DNA from: Acidobacteriota bacterium
GTDB taxonomy: Bacteria > Acidobacteriota > Vicinamibacteria > Vicinamibacterales > UBA2999
DNA: 52,144 bases
Assembly (NCBI GenBank): GCA_947465645.1
Contig: CANIBQ010000032.1
Coordinates: 1 to 52,144 of the forward strand
Direction: 5' to 3'
In this document: in pieces, positions 1 to 7,759 of the stretch
Numbering within the stretch: the first letter of the stretch is position 1
Layout: each line of letters opens with the position of its first letter
Notes under the pieces: generated by a model
What the model was told of the DNA's origin: nothing
Databases searched by the model: none
The model's input: the letters and a program-made list of their open reading frames with translations, nothing else
Position numbers and translations under genes: made by a program

Positions 1-278
1 AGGTGTGGGACTTTGCGATGGCGTCGCTGGCGTTTGGCGTGCAGATGCAGGGCAACACCATCGCCGACGCGCGCGTGGTCTTCGGCGGCATCTCGGGCAA
101 GCCGTACCGCGAGACGGCGGTCGAGAACTTCCTCAAGGGCAAGGCGCTCAGCGCGGGTCTCACCGCGCAGGCCCAGGCGGTCGCGCTGACGGCCGCGGCG
201 CCGCTCAAGTACAACGCGGAGAAGATTGACATGGCCAAGGGGCTGCTCGCCTCGGCGATCGAGAAACTCTCCGCCTAG
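1..278 (+). CDS. Molybdenum hydroxylase FAD-binding subunit, C-terminal part (partial)
   Basis: This is the end of the FAD-binding (medium) subunit of a xanthine dehydrogenase/CO dehydrogenase type enzyme. The 5' part lies outside the window; the frame is read from base 3. Visible are the strand WDFAMASLAFGV, the turn DARVVFGGISGKPYR and a final helix ending AIEKLSA, as in the C-terminal domain of such subunits. In the family this subunit passes electrons from the 2Fe-2S subunit to FAD. Its partner subunits must lie upstream, since nothing related follows on this strand. A strong terminator 50 bp downstream suggests it is the last gene of its operon. Confidence 0.8.
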   Translation, partial: VWDFAMASLAFGVQMQGNTIADARVVFGGISGKPYRETAVENFLKGKALSAGLTAQAQAVALTAAAPLKYNAEKIDMAKGLLASAIEKLSA

Positions 279-301
279 CGCTGCTTCCATCAGCACGTAG
301 T

Positions 302-319
302 GTCCGGCGTAAGCCGGAC
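302..319. repeat. REP-like palindrome (GTCCGGC / GCCGGAC)
   Basis: A perfect 7-bp stem (GTCCGGC 302-308, GCCGGAC 313-319) with loop GTAA, preceded by TAGT. The same TAGTGTCCGGCT..AGCCGGAC word recurs in inverted copies at 49075-49142, so this looks like a dispersed repetitive extragenic palindrome. Confidence 0.55.
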
Positions 320-329
320 CATCTCGTAG

Positions 330-357
330 GGCGGACCTTCAGGTCCGCCTTTTTTTT
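330..357 (+). terminator. Rho-independent terminator
   Basis: An 8-bp GC stem (330-337 with 342-349), loop TTCA, followed directly by eight T at 350-357. It lies 51 bp after the stop of the FAD-subunit gene. Confidence 0.85.
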
Positions 358-603
358 CAGCGGCTCGGCTCGAGACTGGCCGCTGCGAGCGTCCTGCGAC
401 GCCGGGTATTCGCCTCCGCTCGCCGGCTCGGCACGCCCGCTGAGAGGCATGACACCGGAGGATGCGTCGCGGCGCCGGTCCCGGCGACATCCCATGGGGC
501 GGACATTGCCGGCATGAGGAACCTTGTCATTCACGGGTACTTTGGCGTTGTCTCGTACTACCCTTCACTGAGCTGCTGAAGTTTCTGCAACGCGGCGTTC
601 TGG

Positions 604-1321
604 ATGCGACTCGGACCGGCCCAATTCTTCATTTTCCTCTGGGGCACAGAGTTCGCTTCAGGCACCAGGGTGGATCAGCAACCACCGAAGCTGCTCGATC
701 GAGTACGACACACGATTCGCGCGCGCCATCACAGCCGGCGGACAGAGGAGGCGTACGTCCACTGGATCCGTCGGTACATCGTGTTCCATCGTAAGACCCA
801 CCCGTCCGAGATGGGCGGCACGATCTGGATCATCGGCGTCATCCTCTACGGCGCAGGCCTCAGAATCCAGGACTGCCTCGAGTTGCGCGTCAAGGACCTC
901 GACTTCGATGGGCGACGTGAAGCGCCAGCACGAGCTCGACCTGGCGAAGGGTGTGGGACGTGCCGTCCTCCCGTTTGCGCTCGACCGCAAGTACCCAAAT
1001 GCTTCCACGGACTGGGCCTGGCAGTTTGTGTTTCCCGCCGCGCGGATCTGCCGCGATCCGCAGTGGGGTCCGCCCTCTCGCTTTCATCTGCACGAGTCGG
1101 TGGTGCAAAAGGCGATCACGGCCGCTGTGCGCCGGGCCGGTCTCACGAAGACTGTAAGCCCGCACGTGTTTCGCCACTCGTTTGCGACGCACCTACTTGA
1201 AGACGGGTACGACATCCGGACGGTGCAGGAGCTGCTCGGGCATCGCGATGTCAGCACCACCATGATCTATTTGCACGTGCTCAATCGTGGGGCGTTGGGC
1301 GTCCGCAGCCCGGTCGATCGT
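604..1321 (+). pseudogene. Integron integrase (IntI-type tyrosine recombinase), degenerate
   Basis: The first frame (604 to about 905) gives [35 protein letters not shown], the typical N-terminus of integron integrases, from about base 682. It then jumps from HPSEMG straight to [22 protein letters not shown], so roughly 70 residues of the middle are missing. Near 905 the homology moves to another frame (908 onward). That frame carries [25 protein letters not shown] and [12 protein letters not shown], the last typical of IntI, ending near VRSPVD at 1321. The catalytic Arg (GAGLR), HxxR, His (GHR) and Tyr (MIY) are all still readable, but the internal deletion and frameshift should abolish a functional product. 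Confidence 0.8.
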
Positions 1322-1670
1322 TGTGAGAGGGGGACGGGGGACGTTTTAGCCCGCAACGCTCGCGGGTTATCCGCGCCGGGCGCTCACGACTACTCTTCGG
1401 CATTAACCCTTTGGGCTCAACAGTTGTCGAGCACGCCGCGGGTGCACTCGGTCCGCAAATAACGCGCGAAGCCCACGCGTATCCCTCGCCCCCGCGGGTC
1501 AACACGGCATCCCGAATGGGCACTGTTGTCGTGCTACCATCCCCGCCTTGTTACAGATGCGAGTGATCGGCACGGCGAGCAGCCGTCCGCGGTAGCCCGC
1601 AAGTGAGCGGTTCCGGTCTACTTAAAGACTGTTGGGAGGTTCGGGGGCTGGTCCGAAGCGAGAGGTGGCG
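1322..1670. other. Gene-free stretch between integrase remnant and MOSC cassette
   Basis: The integrase frame stays open to a TAA at 1460-1462, but homology ends at about 1321. The attachment site (attI or a first attC) would be expected here, but I could not find one with clear R/L boxes. A purine-rich ribosome binding site (GAGAGGTGG) lies just before the MOSC start at 1671. Confidence 0.45.
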
Positions 1671-2345
1671 ATGAAGGTCACGGAAGTCTGGCGATATCCG
1701 GTCAAGACAATGGCTGGAGAGAAACTGGAACGGGCAGACGTCGGGTCTCTCGGCATCGAAGGTGATCGGGTCGTGCATGTCGAGAACTCCACAGGCCGGG
1801 TGATCACTTCTCGTTCGCATCCGCGGTTTCTGGGGCACAAGGGCTCGCTGGGCTTGCGCGGAGAGGTCATGGTCGACGGCCGGCCCTGGGACAATCCACA
1901 GGTTGCCGCCGAGGTTGAGGACATTGCCGGACCGGGTTCAAAGCTCGTGCGCTATGACGGTGCCGAGCGCTTCGACGTGTTGCCGTTGTTGGTGGCCACC
2001 GACGGGGCGATCGCGGCCTTCGGCCACGACCATCGCCGCTTGCGGCCAAACATCGTGATTGGCGGCGTCGCGGGCCTGACCGAAGGTGAGTGGCCGGGCG
2101 CTTGCCTGCGAATCGGCAAAGTCCTCATCGGCGTCCAGGATCTGCGTCTGCGCTGCATCATGACTTCGTACGATCCCGACACCCTGATCCAAGACAAGAA
2201 AATCACACGTGACATCTATAAACGGTTCGACGGCAAGCTTGCGCTCAACTGCTTCGTGATCGAAGGCGGGGAGATTACCGTTGGAGACGAGGTGCAACTG
2301 GTGCGGGGGCGGGGCTGCGCAGAATCCGCAGCGATCATTGAATAG
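1671..2345 (+). CDS. MOSC domain-containing protein
   Basis: A 224-residue protein. The N-terminal beta-barrel region starts VTEVWRYPVKTMAGE (MOSC_N type); the MOSC core follows, with RPNIVIGG and LRCIMTSYDPDT, which holds the conserved cysteine. MOSC proteins, related to the C-terminal domain of Moco sulfurases, bind sulfur or molybdenum-cofactor intermediates, so a role in molybdoenzyme chemistry or N-hydroxylated-compound reduction is possible. The ATG at 1671 is chosen because GAGAGGTGG precedes it by a few bases. The gene sits between the integrase remnant and an attC site 34 bp after its stop, so it is most simply read as an integron cassette gene. Confidence 0.85.
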   Translation: MKVTEVWRYPVKTMAGEKLERADVGSLGIEGDRVVHVENSTGRVITSRSHPRFLGHKGSLGLRGEVMVDGRPWDNPQVAAEVEDIAGPGSKLVRYDGAERFDVLPLLVATDGAIAAFGHDHRRLRPNIVIGGVAGLTEGEWPGACLRIGKVLIGVQDLRLRCIMTSYDPDTLIQDKKITRDIYKRFDGKLALNCFVIEGGEITVGDEVQLVRGRGCAESAAIIE

Positions 2346-2379
2346 GCCAATCATGGACACTGACCAATGATGTTCGCCC

Positions 2380-2452
2380 TCCTAACCCCAGCTTGCAGCC
2401 GACGGCGCTGGGCGCGATCATGAAGCGCCGCGGCTGAAGCTGAACGTTATGC
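2380..2452 (+). other. attC recombination site 1 (integron cassette boundary)
   Basis: An imperfect inverted repeat bounded by TCCTAAC (2380-2386) and GTTATGC (2446-2452). The left arm reads CAGCTT-G-CAGCCG-A-CGGCGCT; the right arm is its complement without the single G and A. Two unpaired bases on one arm are the hallmark of attC sites, where they define the strand that is recombined. The same G and A occur at matching places in attC site 2. Confidence 0.85.
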
Positions 2453-2483
2453 CGGTACGACACCACGAAGAACATGAACGAAC

Positions 2484-2741
2484 ATGCCTGAACTCGCGCG
2501 CTTCCTCGGTATCGTGATCGGCATGTTCTACCGCGAGCACGGGGTGCCGCACATTCACGCGGTGTACGGAGAACACGAAATCTCGGTGGAAGTCGAAACG
2601 GGGAGGATTCATGGGCACTTCCCGCCTCGGGCGCTCAAGCTCGTGCTTGAATGGATGAACCTTCACACTGCAGAATTGCTGGAGAACTGGCAACTGGCCA
2701 AGCAGGGCCAGCCCTTGAAGCGGATTGCGCCCCTGGAGTGA
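2484..2741 (+). CDS. DUF4160 protein
   Basis: An 85-residue protein with the DUF4160 signature: a start near MPELARFLGIVI, then FYREHGVPHIHAVYGEHE and a C-terminal helix ALKLVLEWMNLHTAELLENW. The histidine-rich EHGVPHIHA segment is typical. DUF4160 genes are often found next to DUF2442 genes and the pair has been discussed as a toxin-antitoxin-like module; no biochemical role is established that I can name. The DUF2442 gene starts 6 bp after its stop. Both lie between two attC sites and form one cassette; toxin-antitoxin pairs are common integron cargo. Confidence 0.85.
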   Translation: MPELARFLGIVIGMFYREHGVPHIHAVYGEHEISVEVETGRIHGHFPPRALKLVLEWMNLHTAELLENWQLAKQGQPLKRIAPLE

Positions 2742-2746
2742 GCGGC

Positions 2747-2992
2747 ATGAACTATCACATCGTTGAGGCTCGCTACGTGGCTGGGCACGTCGTTTGGCTC
2801 CGCTTTCGAGACGGGACCAGCGGCGAGATCGACTTGGAGTCCGTTCTCGAGGGGCCGGTGTTCGAACCCCTGCGGGACACATTGGTATTCCGCCAGTTCC
2901 AGATCCATCCCGAGTTTCACACGCTGGTCTGGGCGAACGGCGCCGACCTCGCGCCGGAATTCTTGCACGACAACGTACGAGTCACGGCATAA
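2747..2992 (+). CDS. DUF2442 protein
   Basis: An 81-residue protein with the DUF2442 pattern VVWLRFRDGTSGEIDLESVLEGPVFEPLRD, then FHTLVWANGADLAPEFLHD. The partner DUF4160 gene ends 5 bp upstream, so the two are surely co-translated. The ATG at 2747 is chosen over longer upstream extensions because these overlap DUF4160 and lack homology. Its TAA stop (2990-2992) lies inside the R-box of attC site 2, a compact arrangement typical of integron cassettes. Confidence 0.85.
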   Translation: MNYHIVEARYVAGHVVWLRFRDGTSGEIDLESVLEGPVFEPLRDTLVFRQFQIHPEFHTLVWANGADLAPEFLHDNVRVTA

Positions 2993-3065
2993 CATCCGGC
3001 TGCACCCGACGCCGCCGCGCCGCTCGCGCGCCGCTTACCGGCGCGGGTGAGCCGGACCGTTGGGC
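2987..3065 (+). other. attC recombination site 2 (integron cassette boundary)
   Basis: Bounded by GCATAAC (2987-2993) and GTTGGGC (3059-3065, matching the GTTRRRY core). The left arm CCGGCT-G-CACCCG-A-CGCCG pairs with the right arm CGGCG CGGGTG AGCCGG; the extra G and A are unpaired, exactly as in attC site 1. The centre is a GC-rich variable terminal structure. Confidence 0.87.
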
Positions 3066-3274
3066 CGTCAGGGGAGAGGCGAACCTGACATTCGATTCAG
3101 GAACGAGATCGGCGCGAGTGCGTGAGCCCGAGGGTGGGGAGCCGATGTGGCCAGACGGTGTGGCGACGCAACGATACAAGAAGATATCAGAGCGAGCCTG
3201 CCGGGCGATGAATCTGAATCGCCAGGGAACTAAGTTGACGGTCCGTCTCGGCTGAGATCCTCGAACGCGTACCG

Positions 3275-3919
3275 CTATCTTTTTGCGCCTTCCGCGATAA
3301 ACCTGATCGCGTCCGGCAGCTCGTGCAGCGAGACGATGGCGCCCGCGGGGCCGTGGGCGGCCAGTCTCTTGCCTTCGTCGTAGTCGTTGAACATGAGGAT
3401 GGCGTTGGCGCCAACCTCCTTCGCCACGTTCAGGCCCTCTGTCGTGTCGCAGAGCGACATGACAGAGTCGGCCTGGAAGGACCCGCCCTCGATGGCTTTC
3501 GCCAGCGGCGCGGCCTTGACGCCGCCGGCGTTGTCCCTCGTCCAGACGCCGGAGAAGAAACCGCCAAGCGCGAATCTGTCCACGAAGCGATTGACGGCGG
3601 CGGCCGAGAGCGACGAGGCGATGATGAGCGAGATGCCCATGCCCTTCAGCTCGGCGAGTGCCTGCCCGACGTCCTCGTATAGGTCCGCTCGTTCAACGGC
3701 CCGAAGCTCGAGCGCTTCCGCACGCTGCGCCTGCCCGACGGCCAGCGGGTATGGAGCCGCTTGCATCAGATCGAGCATCTGCCAGTAGGCCTCGCTGCCT
3801 GACTCGCTGGGGTTCCCCTGCAGGTCGAGGACCTCGGCCGCGATCTCGTTGAATTCATCCCAGGGAAAGTCGGCGAGGCAGCCGACCGGCTCGAACAGGA
3901 CCGCCTTGATGATTTCCAT
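3275..3919 (-). CDS. HAD-like protein lacking the catalytic aspartates
   Basis: 214 residues with the layout of a haloacid dehalogenase-like hydrolase. Motif II is seen as LIIASSLS, motif III as the Lys in GGVKAAPLAKAI, and motif IV as SLCDTTEGLNVAKEVGANA. Motif I, normally DxDGT, reads KAVLFEPVGCLAD here, so both the nucleophile and the acid/base aspartate are missing. It may be a non-catalytic HAD relative or may use another chemistry. The ATG (3919-3917) overlaps the upstream cytochrome stop by one base (TGATG), so translation is coupled. Confidence 0.7.
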   Translation of the reverse strand: MEIIKAVLFEPVGCLADFPWDEFNEIAAEVLDLQGNPSESGSEAYWQMLDLMQAAPYPLAVGQAQRAEALELRAVERADLYEDVGQALAELKGMGISLIIASSLSAAAVNRFVDRFALGGFFSGVWTRDNAGGVKAAPLAKAIEGGSFQADSVMSLCDTTEGLNVAKEVGANAILMFNDYDEGKRLAAHGPAGAIVSLHELPDAIRFIAEGAKR

Positions 3920-4353
3920 CAGGGACGAGGGTGCACGTTGGGGCGGTACTGCTTGTGGCAGCCGACGCAGGACGCGTTGAGGGGGCCGTCCAGCGCGCTC
4001 AACGCGGCGGCGTCCTTCGCGCGCGCCGCCTTGTAGGCGGCCGCGCCGGTGTCCACCATCAGACGCGCGTTCTTCTGCCATTCGCCGCCCTGGTCGCGCG
4101 AGCGTCCCGGCATCATGAGCACGTTTCCGGACTCGGCGAGCAGGATGGCGGCGCGCTGCACGGCCATCCACTCCTTGTCGTCCTTCGGGGTACGGTGCAC
4201 CGCGAGCAGCAGGTCGTTGGTCGCAGGGTAGACCATGCTCGTCATCAGCTCCATCATGGTGCCGACGGGTGGCGCGGCCGGTTGTTGCGCCTGCACGCTG
4301 TAGGTGCCGGCGGCCAGTAGCAGTGCGATTGACAGCAATCCGATGGTGCGCAT
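3919..4353 (-). CDS. Exported cytochrome c'-like protein
   Basis: 144 residues: a signal peptide (about 1-22, ending SVQAQ), a helical body (PATNDLLLAVHRTPKDDKEW, AAILLAESGNVLMM) and a single heme-binding CVGCH near the C-terminus (SCVGCHKQYRPN). A four-helix protein with a C-terminal CxxCH is the cytochrome c' pattern; these bind gases or carry electrons in the periplasm. It is the first gene of a two-gene unit with the HAD-like protein. Confidence 0.75.
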   Translation of the reverse strand: MRTIGLLSIALLLAAGTYSVQAQQPAAPPVGTMMELMTSMVYPATNDLLLAVHRTPKDDKEWMAVQRAAILLAESGNVLMMPGRSRDQGGEWQKNARLMVDTGAAAYKAARAKDAAALSALDGPLNASCVGCHKQYRPNVHPRP

Positions 4354-4684
4354 CGCGTCTCCTCAGTGAGTGCAGGCCCAGTTACCTCTGAGCGCGCCAG
4401 ATCCTAACACGCGCACCGCTCGGACGCATCGGCGGCGACCTTGACGTTGTTCCTCCCCGCGTGCTAAACAAGGCCTCCCGTAGTGTCTGTCCTCAAGGAA
4501 GGCATCATCGCGACTGCCGCGGGCAACACGATTGTGGCCTTCTCCGTTCCCCAAGTATTCGACCGACCGACGTCGCCGTCGTCCCGGTAACTCGTCAGAC
4601 ACAGGGATGGGCGGGGCCAGACAACCCCGTTCGTCGTCGTCGGCTCATTCCCTGTCTTGGGTCCATCTCGTGGGAGGTTAGGTA
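4354..4684. other. Divergent promoter region
   Basis: 331 bases between the minus-strand cytochrome and the plus-strand TonB-dependent receptor. It should hold promoters for both. I see no clear gene, RNA or riboswitch; GGAGG at 4673-4677 is the receptor's ribosome binding site. Confidence 0.5.
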
Positions 4685-7675
4685 ATGCGTCTACTCGGAA
4701 AGCTGATCATTTTCATCGCCGTCCTGGCGTGCGCGCCGGCCGCTGCGTACGCCCAGGCATCGCTGACGGGTGTCGTCAGCGACACATCGGGCGCCGTGCT
4801 GCCCGGCGTTACGGTTGAAGCCTCGAGCCCGGCACTCATCGAGAAGGTCCGAGCCGTTGTCACAGACGGCACCGGCCGGTACCGCATCGAGGAGTTGCGT
4901 CCAGGGACCTACTCCCTCACCTTCACGCTCCCCGGGTTCGCGACGGTGCGGCGCGAGGGGATCGAGCTGACAGGCTCGTTCGTGGCGACGATTAACGCCG
5001 ACCTGCGTGTCGGGGCGCTGGATGAAACGATCACGGTGACGGGCGACAGTCCGCTGGTGGACGTGCAGAGCACCGGGCGTCAGCGGGTGTTGGACCAGGA
5101 AGTCCTCAGCGCCCTCCCGTCGAACCGGGCGCTGGTCAATATCGCCGGGCTGACGCCTGGCATCACGGCTGATAACCAGGATGTCGGCGGCAGCCGCGGC
5201 GACGGCGCCCGGACCGGCGGCCTGACGTCCCGCGGCGTGGGCGACTCGCGCATCCTCATCGGCGGCGTGATTGCCAACACCAGCTACCGCCTGCCGATCG
5301 GTGCCTACAACCTGGGCGCGTACCAGGAAGTGGTCGTCGACAACGGCGGCATCGGCGCGGAGCAGGAAGAAGGCGGCGTCCGGATCAACATCATTCCGCG
5401 CGACGGCGGCAACGTCTTCACCGGGTATTTTCTCGGCGCCTTTGCGAACGACTCGATGGCCGGCAACAACTTCACTCAGGAACTGAAGGACCGGGGCCTG
5501 CGCAGCCCGGACTCGCTCAAGCAGTTGATGGACGTCAATCCGAGCTTCGGCGGGCCGATCAAGCGTGACCGGATCTGGTTCAACGTGTCCGGTCGCTACT
5601 CGCGCGCGTGGAGCTTTGCTCCGGTGTTTCTCAACAAGAACGCGGGCAACCCCAACGTCTGGACCTACGAGCCCGATCTCAGCCGCGATCCGGCGTCGAA
5701 CGAAAACACCGTGAAGAACTTCAATGCGCGGCTCACGTGGCAGGTGAACCCCAAGAACAAGCTGGCATTCACCTACGACCCGTCGGATGTCTGCGATTGC
5801 CCGACCGGCCTGACCGCGCGGACCTCGCCCGAAGCGCTGGTGTCGAACTACCAGCGAGCCAAACCGGCCCGCAACATCTCCGGCGACTGGACGGCTCCGC
5901 TGACCAGCCGCCTGCTGCTCGAGGTGAACGTCCTGAACCGCCTGAACACCGCCGCGCGCGCGCGGGTCAATCCGTACTTCGCCCCGAGCGCGGTGCCGCT
6001 GATCAAGGTGACGGAACAGGCGACCGGCTTGAGCTACCGCGCGACGCCGAATGCCAGGATCAGCACCAACAAGCTGACCTACGGCCGTGCGGTCACCTCC
6101 TACATCACCGGCGCGCATGCCTTCAAGGCGGGATTCGTCTACGGGAGCGTTCCGAATGACGACTTGACGTTCACCCTCGATGCGCCGATCGAGTACCGGT
6201 TCAACAACGGCGTGCCCGACCGACTGACGCTGCACGCGACGCCGTTCCAACTGGTCACCAACGTCGACGCGGACCACGGGCTGTTCGTCCAGGACCGGTG
6301 GACGGTGAAGCGCGTGACGCTGACCGGCGGCCTGCGCTACACCTTCCTCCGCATCGCGTTCCCGGAGGTGGTCGTGGGCCCGAGCGTGTGGACGCCGAAC
6401 CGCAACATCGTGACTCCCGAAACGGATGGCGCCACGTGGCACGATCTGTCGCCGAGAAGCGGCGTCGCGGTCGACGTCTTCGGTAATGGGAAAACCGCGC
6501 TGAGGGCCAGCTTCAACCACTATCTGGGCGCGCAGGACCGCAGCACGTTGTACGGGGCGGGGATGTCTCCGGTCGGCACGCTCGTCACCAACACCAACCG
6601 CGCGTGGACCGATGCCGACCGCGATTTCGCGCCCGATTGCGACCTGGTCAATCCGGCGGCCAACGGCGAGTGCGGGGCCATGTCGAACCGCGACTTCGGC
6701 AGCACGCGGCCTGGACGCACCTACGATCCGGCAGCGACCACCGGTTGGGGCACACGCGCCAACAACTGGCAATTCGCCACAGGCGTGTCGCAGCAGGTCC
6801 TGTCTGGCATCTCGGTGGACGTCGGCTACTGGCGCACGTGGTTCGGCAACCTGGCCGTCATCGACAGCCGGGCCATCCTGCCGACTGACTACAACACGTT
6901 CAGCATCACCGCGCCGCGCGACTCGCGTTTGCCCGGCGGGGGGGGCTATGTCGTCTCCGGCCTGTACGACATCAACCCGTCGAAGTTCGGATTGCCCGGC
7001 GACGAGTTCGTCACCTTGTCGGACCCCGTGGGCAAGCAGTCAGAGGTGTGGAACGGCGTAGACATCACCGTCAACGCCCGGCCGAGGCCCGGCATCCTGC
7101 TGCAGGGCGGCACGAGCACCGACCGCAGGAGCACCGACAACTGCGAGCTGATCAGCAGGGTTCCTGAAATCGGGGTCCCGGGAACGACCCTCGCACCAAC
7201 CGCTGGAGCGCCGCCCACGGTGGGTGCCGCCATGCCAGTGCCCTTCTGCAAGGCGGAAGGAACGTTCCTCACCCAGCTCAAGCTGCTGGGATCGGTCACG
7301 GTGCCCAAGGTTGACGTGCAGGTGAGCGCATCGTTCCAGAACCTGCCGGGACCGGAGATCACCGCCCAGTACGTGGCGTCGTTGGCCGAGATTCAGCCGT
7401 CGCTCGGCCGCGTCCTGTCGGGTGGCGCACGCACGGTCACCGTCGAACTGATCGAGCCGCGTTCGATGTACGGCGACCGAGTGTCCCAGCTCGACCTCCG
7501 CCTCGGCAAGATTTTCCGGTTCGGCCGGACGCGCGCCAACGCCAGCGTCGATCTCTACAACGTCTTGAACTCGAGTTCGGTGCTCTCATCGAGCAACGCC
7601 TTCGCGACCTGGCAACGTCCGGAACAAATCATGACCGCACGCTTCGCCAAGATCGTGATGCAGTTCGATTTTTAG
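4685..7675 (+). CDS. TonB-dependent receptor with carboxypeptidase-regulatory-like domain (Oar type), copy A
   Basis: 996 residues. The signal peptide ends near AYAQ (24). A carboxypeptidase-regulatory/Cna-B-like domain follows (about 25-105, ASLTGVVSDTSGAVLPG..), then a plug domain with ETITVTGDSPLVDVQST and a long 22-strand-type barrel ending in the aromatic F of MQFDF, the outer-membrane insertion signal. These proteins import large substrates across the outer membrane using TonB energy; the substrate is not predictable here. GGAGG at 4673-4677 supports the ATG start. It faces receptor copy B across a bidirectional terminator. The complementary strand also stays open for 693 codons because of GC bias; that frame is not a gene. 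Confidence 0.93.
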   Translation: MRLLGKLIIFIAVLACAPAAAYAQASLTGVVSDTSGAVLPGVTVEASSPALIEKVRAVVTDGTGRYRIEELRPGTYSLTFTLPGFATVRREGIELTGSFVATINADLRVGALDETITVTGDSPLVDVQSTGRQRVLDQEVLSALPSNRALVNIAGLTPGITADNQDVGGSRGDGARTGGLTSRGVGDSRILIGGVIANTSYRLPIGAYNLGAYQEVVVDNGGIGAEQEEGGVRINIIPRDGGNVFTGYFLGAFANDSMAGNNFTQELKDRGLRSPDSLKQLMDVNPSFGGPIKRDRIWFNVSGRYSRAWSFAPVFLNKNAGNPNVWTYEPDLSRDPASNENTVKNFNARLTWQVNPKNKLAFTYDPSDVCDCPTGLTARTSPEALVSNYQRAKPARNISGDWTAPLTSRLLLEVNVLNRLNTAARARVNPYFAPSAVPLIKVTEQATGLSYRATPNARISTNKLTYGRAVTSYITGAHAFKAGFVYGSVPNDDLTFTLDAPIEYRFNNGVPDRLTLHATPFQLVTNVDADHGLFVQDRWTVKRVTLTGGLRYTFLRIAFPEVVVGPSVWTPNRNIVTPETDGATWHDLSPRSGVAVDVFGNGKTALRASFNHYLGAQDRSTLYGAGMSPVGTLVTNTNRAWTDADRDFAPDCDLVNPAANGECGAMSNRDFGSTRPGRTYDPAATTGWGTRANNWQFATGVSQQVLSGISVDVGYWRTWFGNLAVIDSRAILPTDYNTFSITAPRDSRLPGGGGYVVSGLYDINPSKFGLPGDEFVTLSDPVGKQSEVWNGVDITVNARPRPGILLQGGTSTDRRSTDNCELISRVPEIGVPGTTLAPTAGAPPTVGAAMPVPFCKAEGTFLTQLKLLGSVTVPKVDVQVSASFQNLPGPEITAQYVASLAEIQPSLGRVLSGGARTVTVELIEPRSMYGDRVSQLDLRLGKIFRFGRTRANASVDLYNVLNSSSVLSSSNAFATWQRPEQIMTARFAKIVMQFDF

Positions 7676-7682
7676 AGGGGAT

Positions 7683-7755
7683 GCCGGGTCCGAAAGGACC
7701 CGGCCTACGAAGAACTTCCAGCAGGGCGGGTCCTTTCGGACCCGCCCTTTTTTTT
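7683..7755. terminator. Double-hairpin bidirectional terminator
   Basis: The first hairpin (7683-7691 with 7696-7704, loop GAAA) is a 9-bp stem GCCGGGTCC. The second (7724-7733 with 7738-7747, loop TTTC) is a 10-bp stem followed by eight T at 7748-7755. The two hairpins share the GGGTCC core and lie between two convergent receptor genes. Confidence 0.85.
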
Positions 7756-7759
7756 CCGC

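Larger units (their letters stand above)
279..603. other. Gene-free stretch with two hairpins
   Basis: I see no convincing gene in these 325 bases. They hold a short palindrome of the dispersed GTCCGGC..GCCGGAC type at 302-319 and a terminator at 330-357. The rest, 358-603, is GC-rich sequence without recognisable signals. Confidence 0.6.
604..3065 (+). mobile_element. Decayed chromosomal integron with two gene cassettes
   Basis: The unit consists of a broken integron integrase (604-1321), a MOSC gene followed by an attC site (2380-2452), and a DUF4160/DUF2442 gene pair followed by a second attC site (2987-3065). Integrase and cassettes point the same way, unlike classical class 1 integrons, so this would be a reverse-type arrangement. 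The attI site was not identified. The integrase looks inactive, so the cassettes are probably frozen in place unless another integrase acts in trans. Confidence 0.75.

Noticed and set aside
4691..6772. 693-codon open frame opposite receptor copy A
   Set aside because: An antisense shadow with no recognisable domain or start signals.
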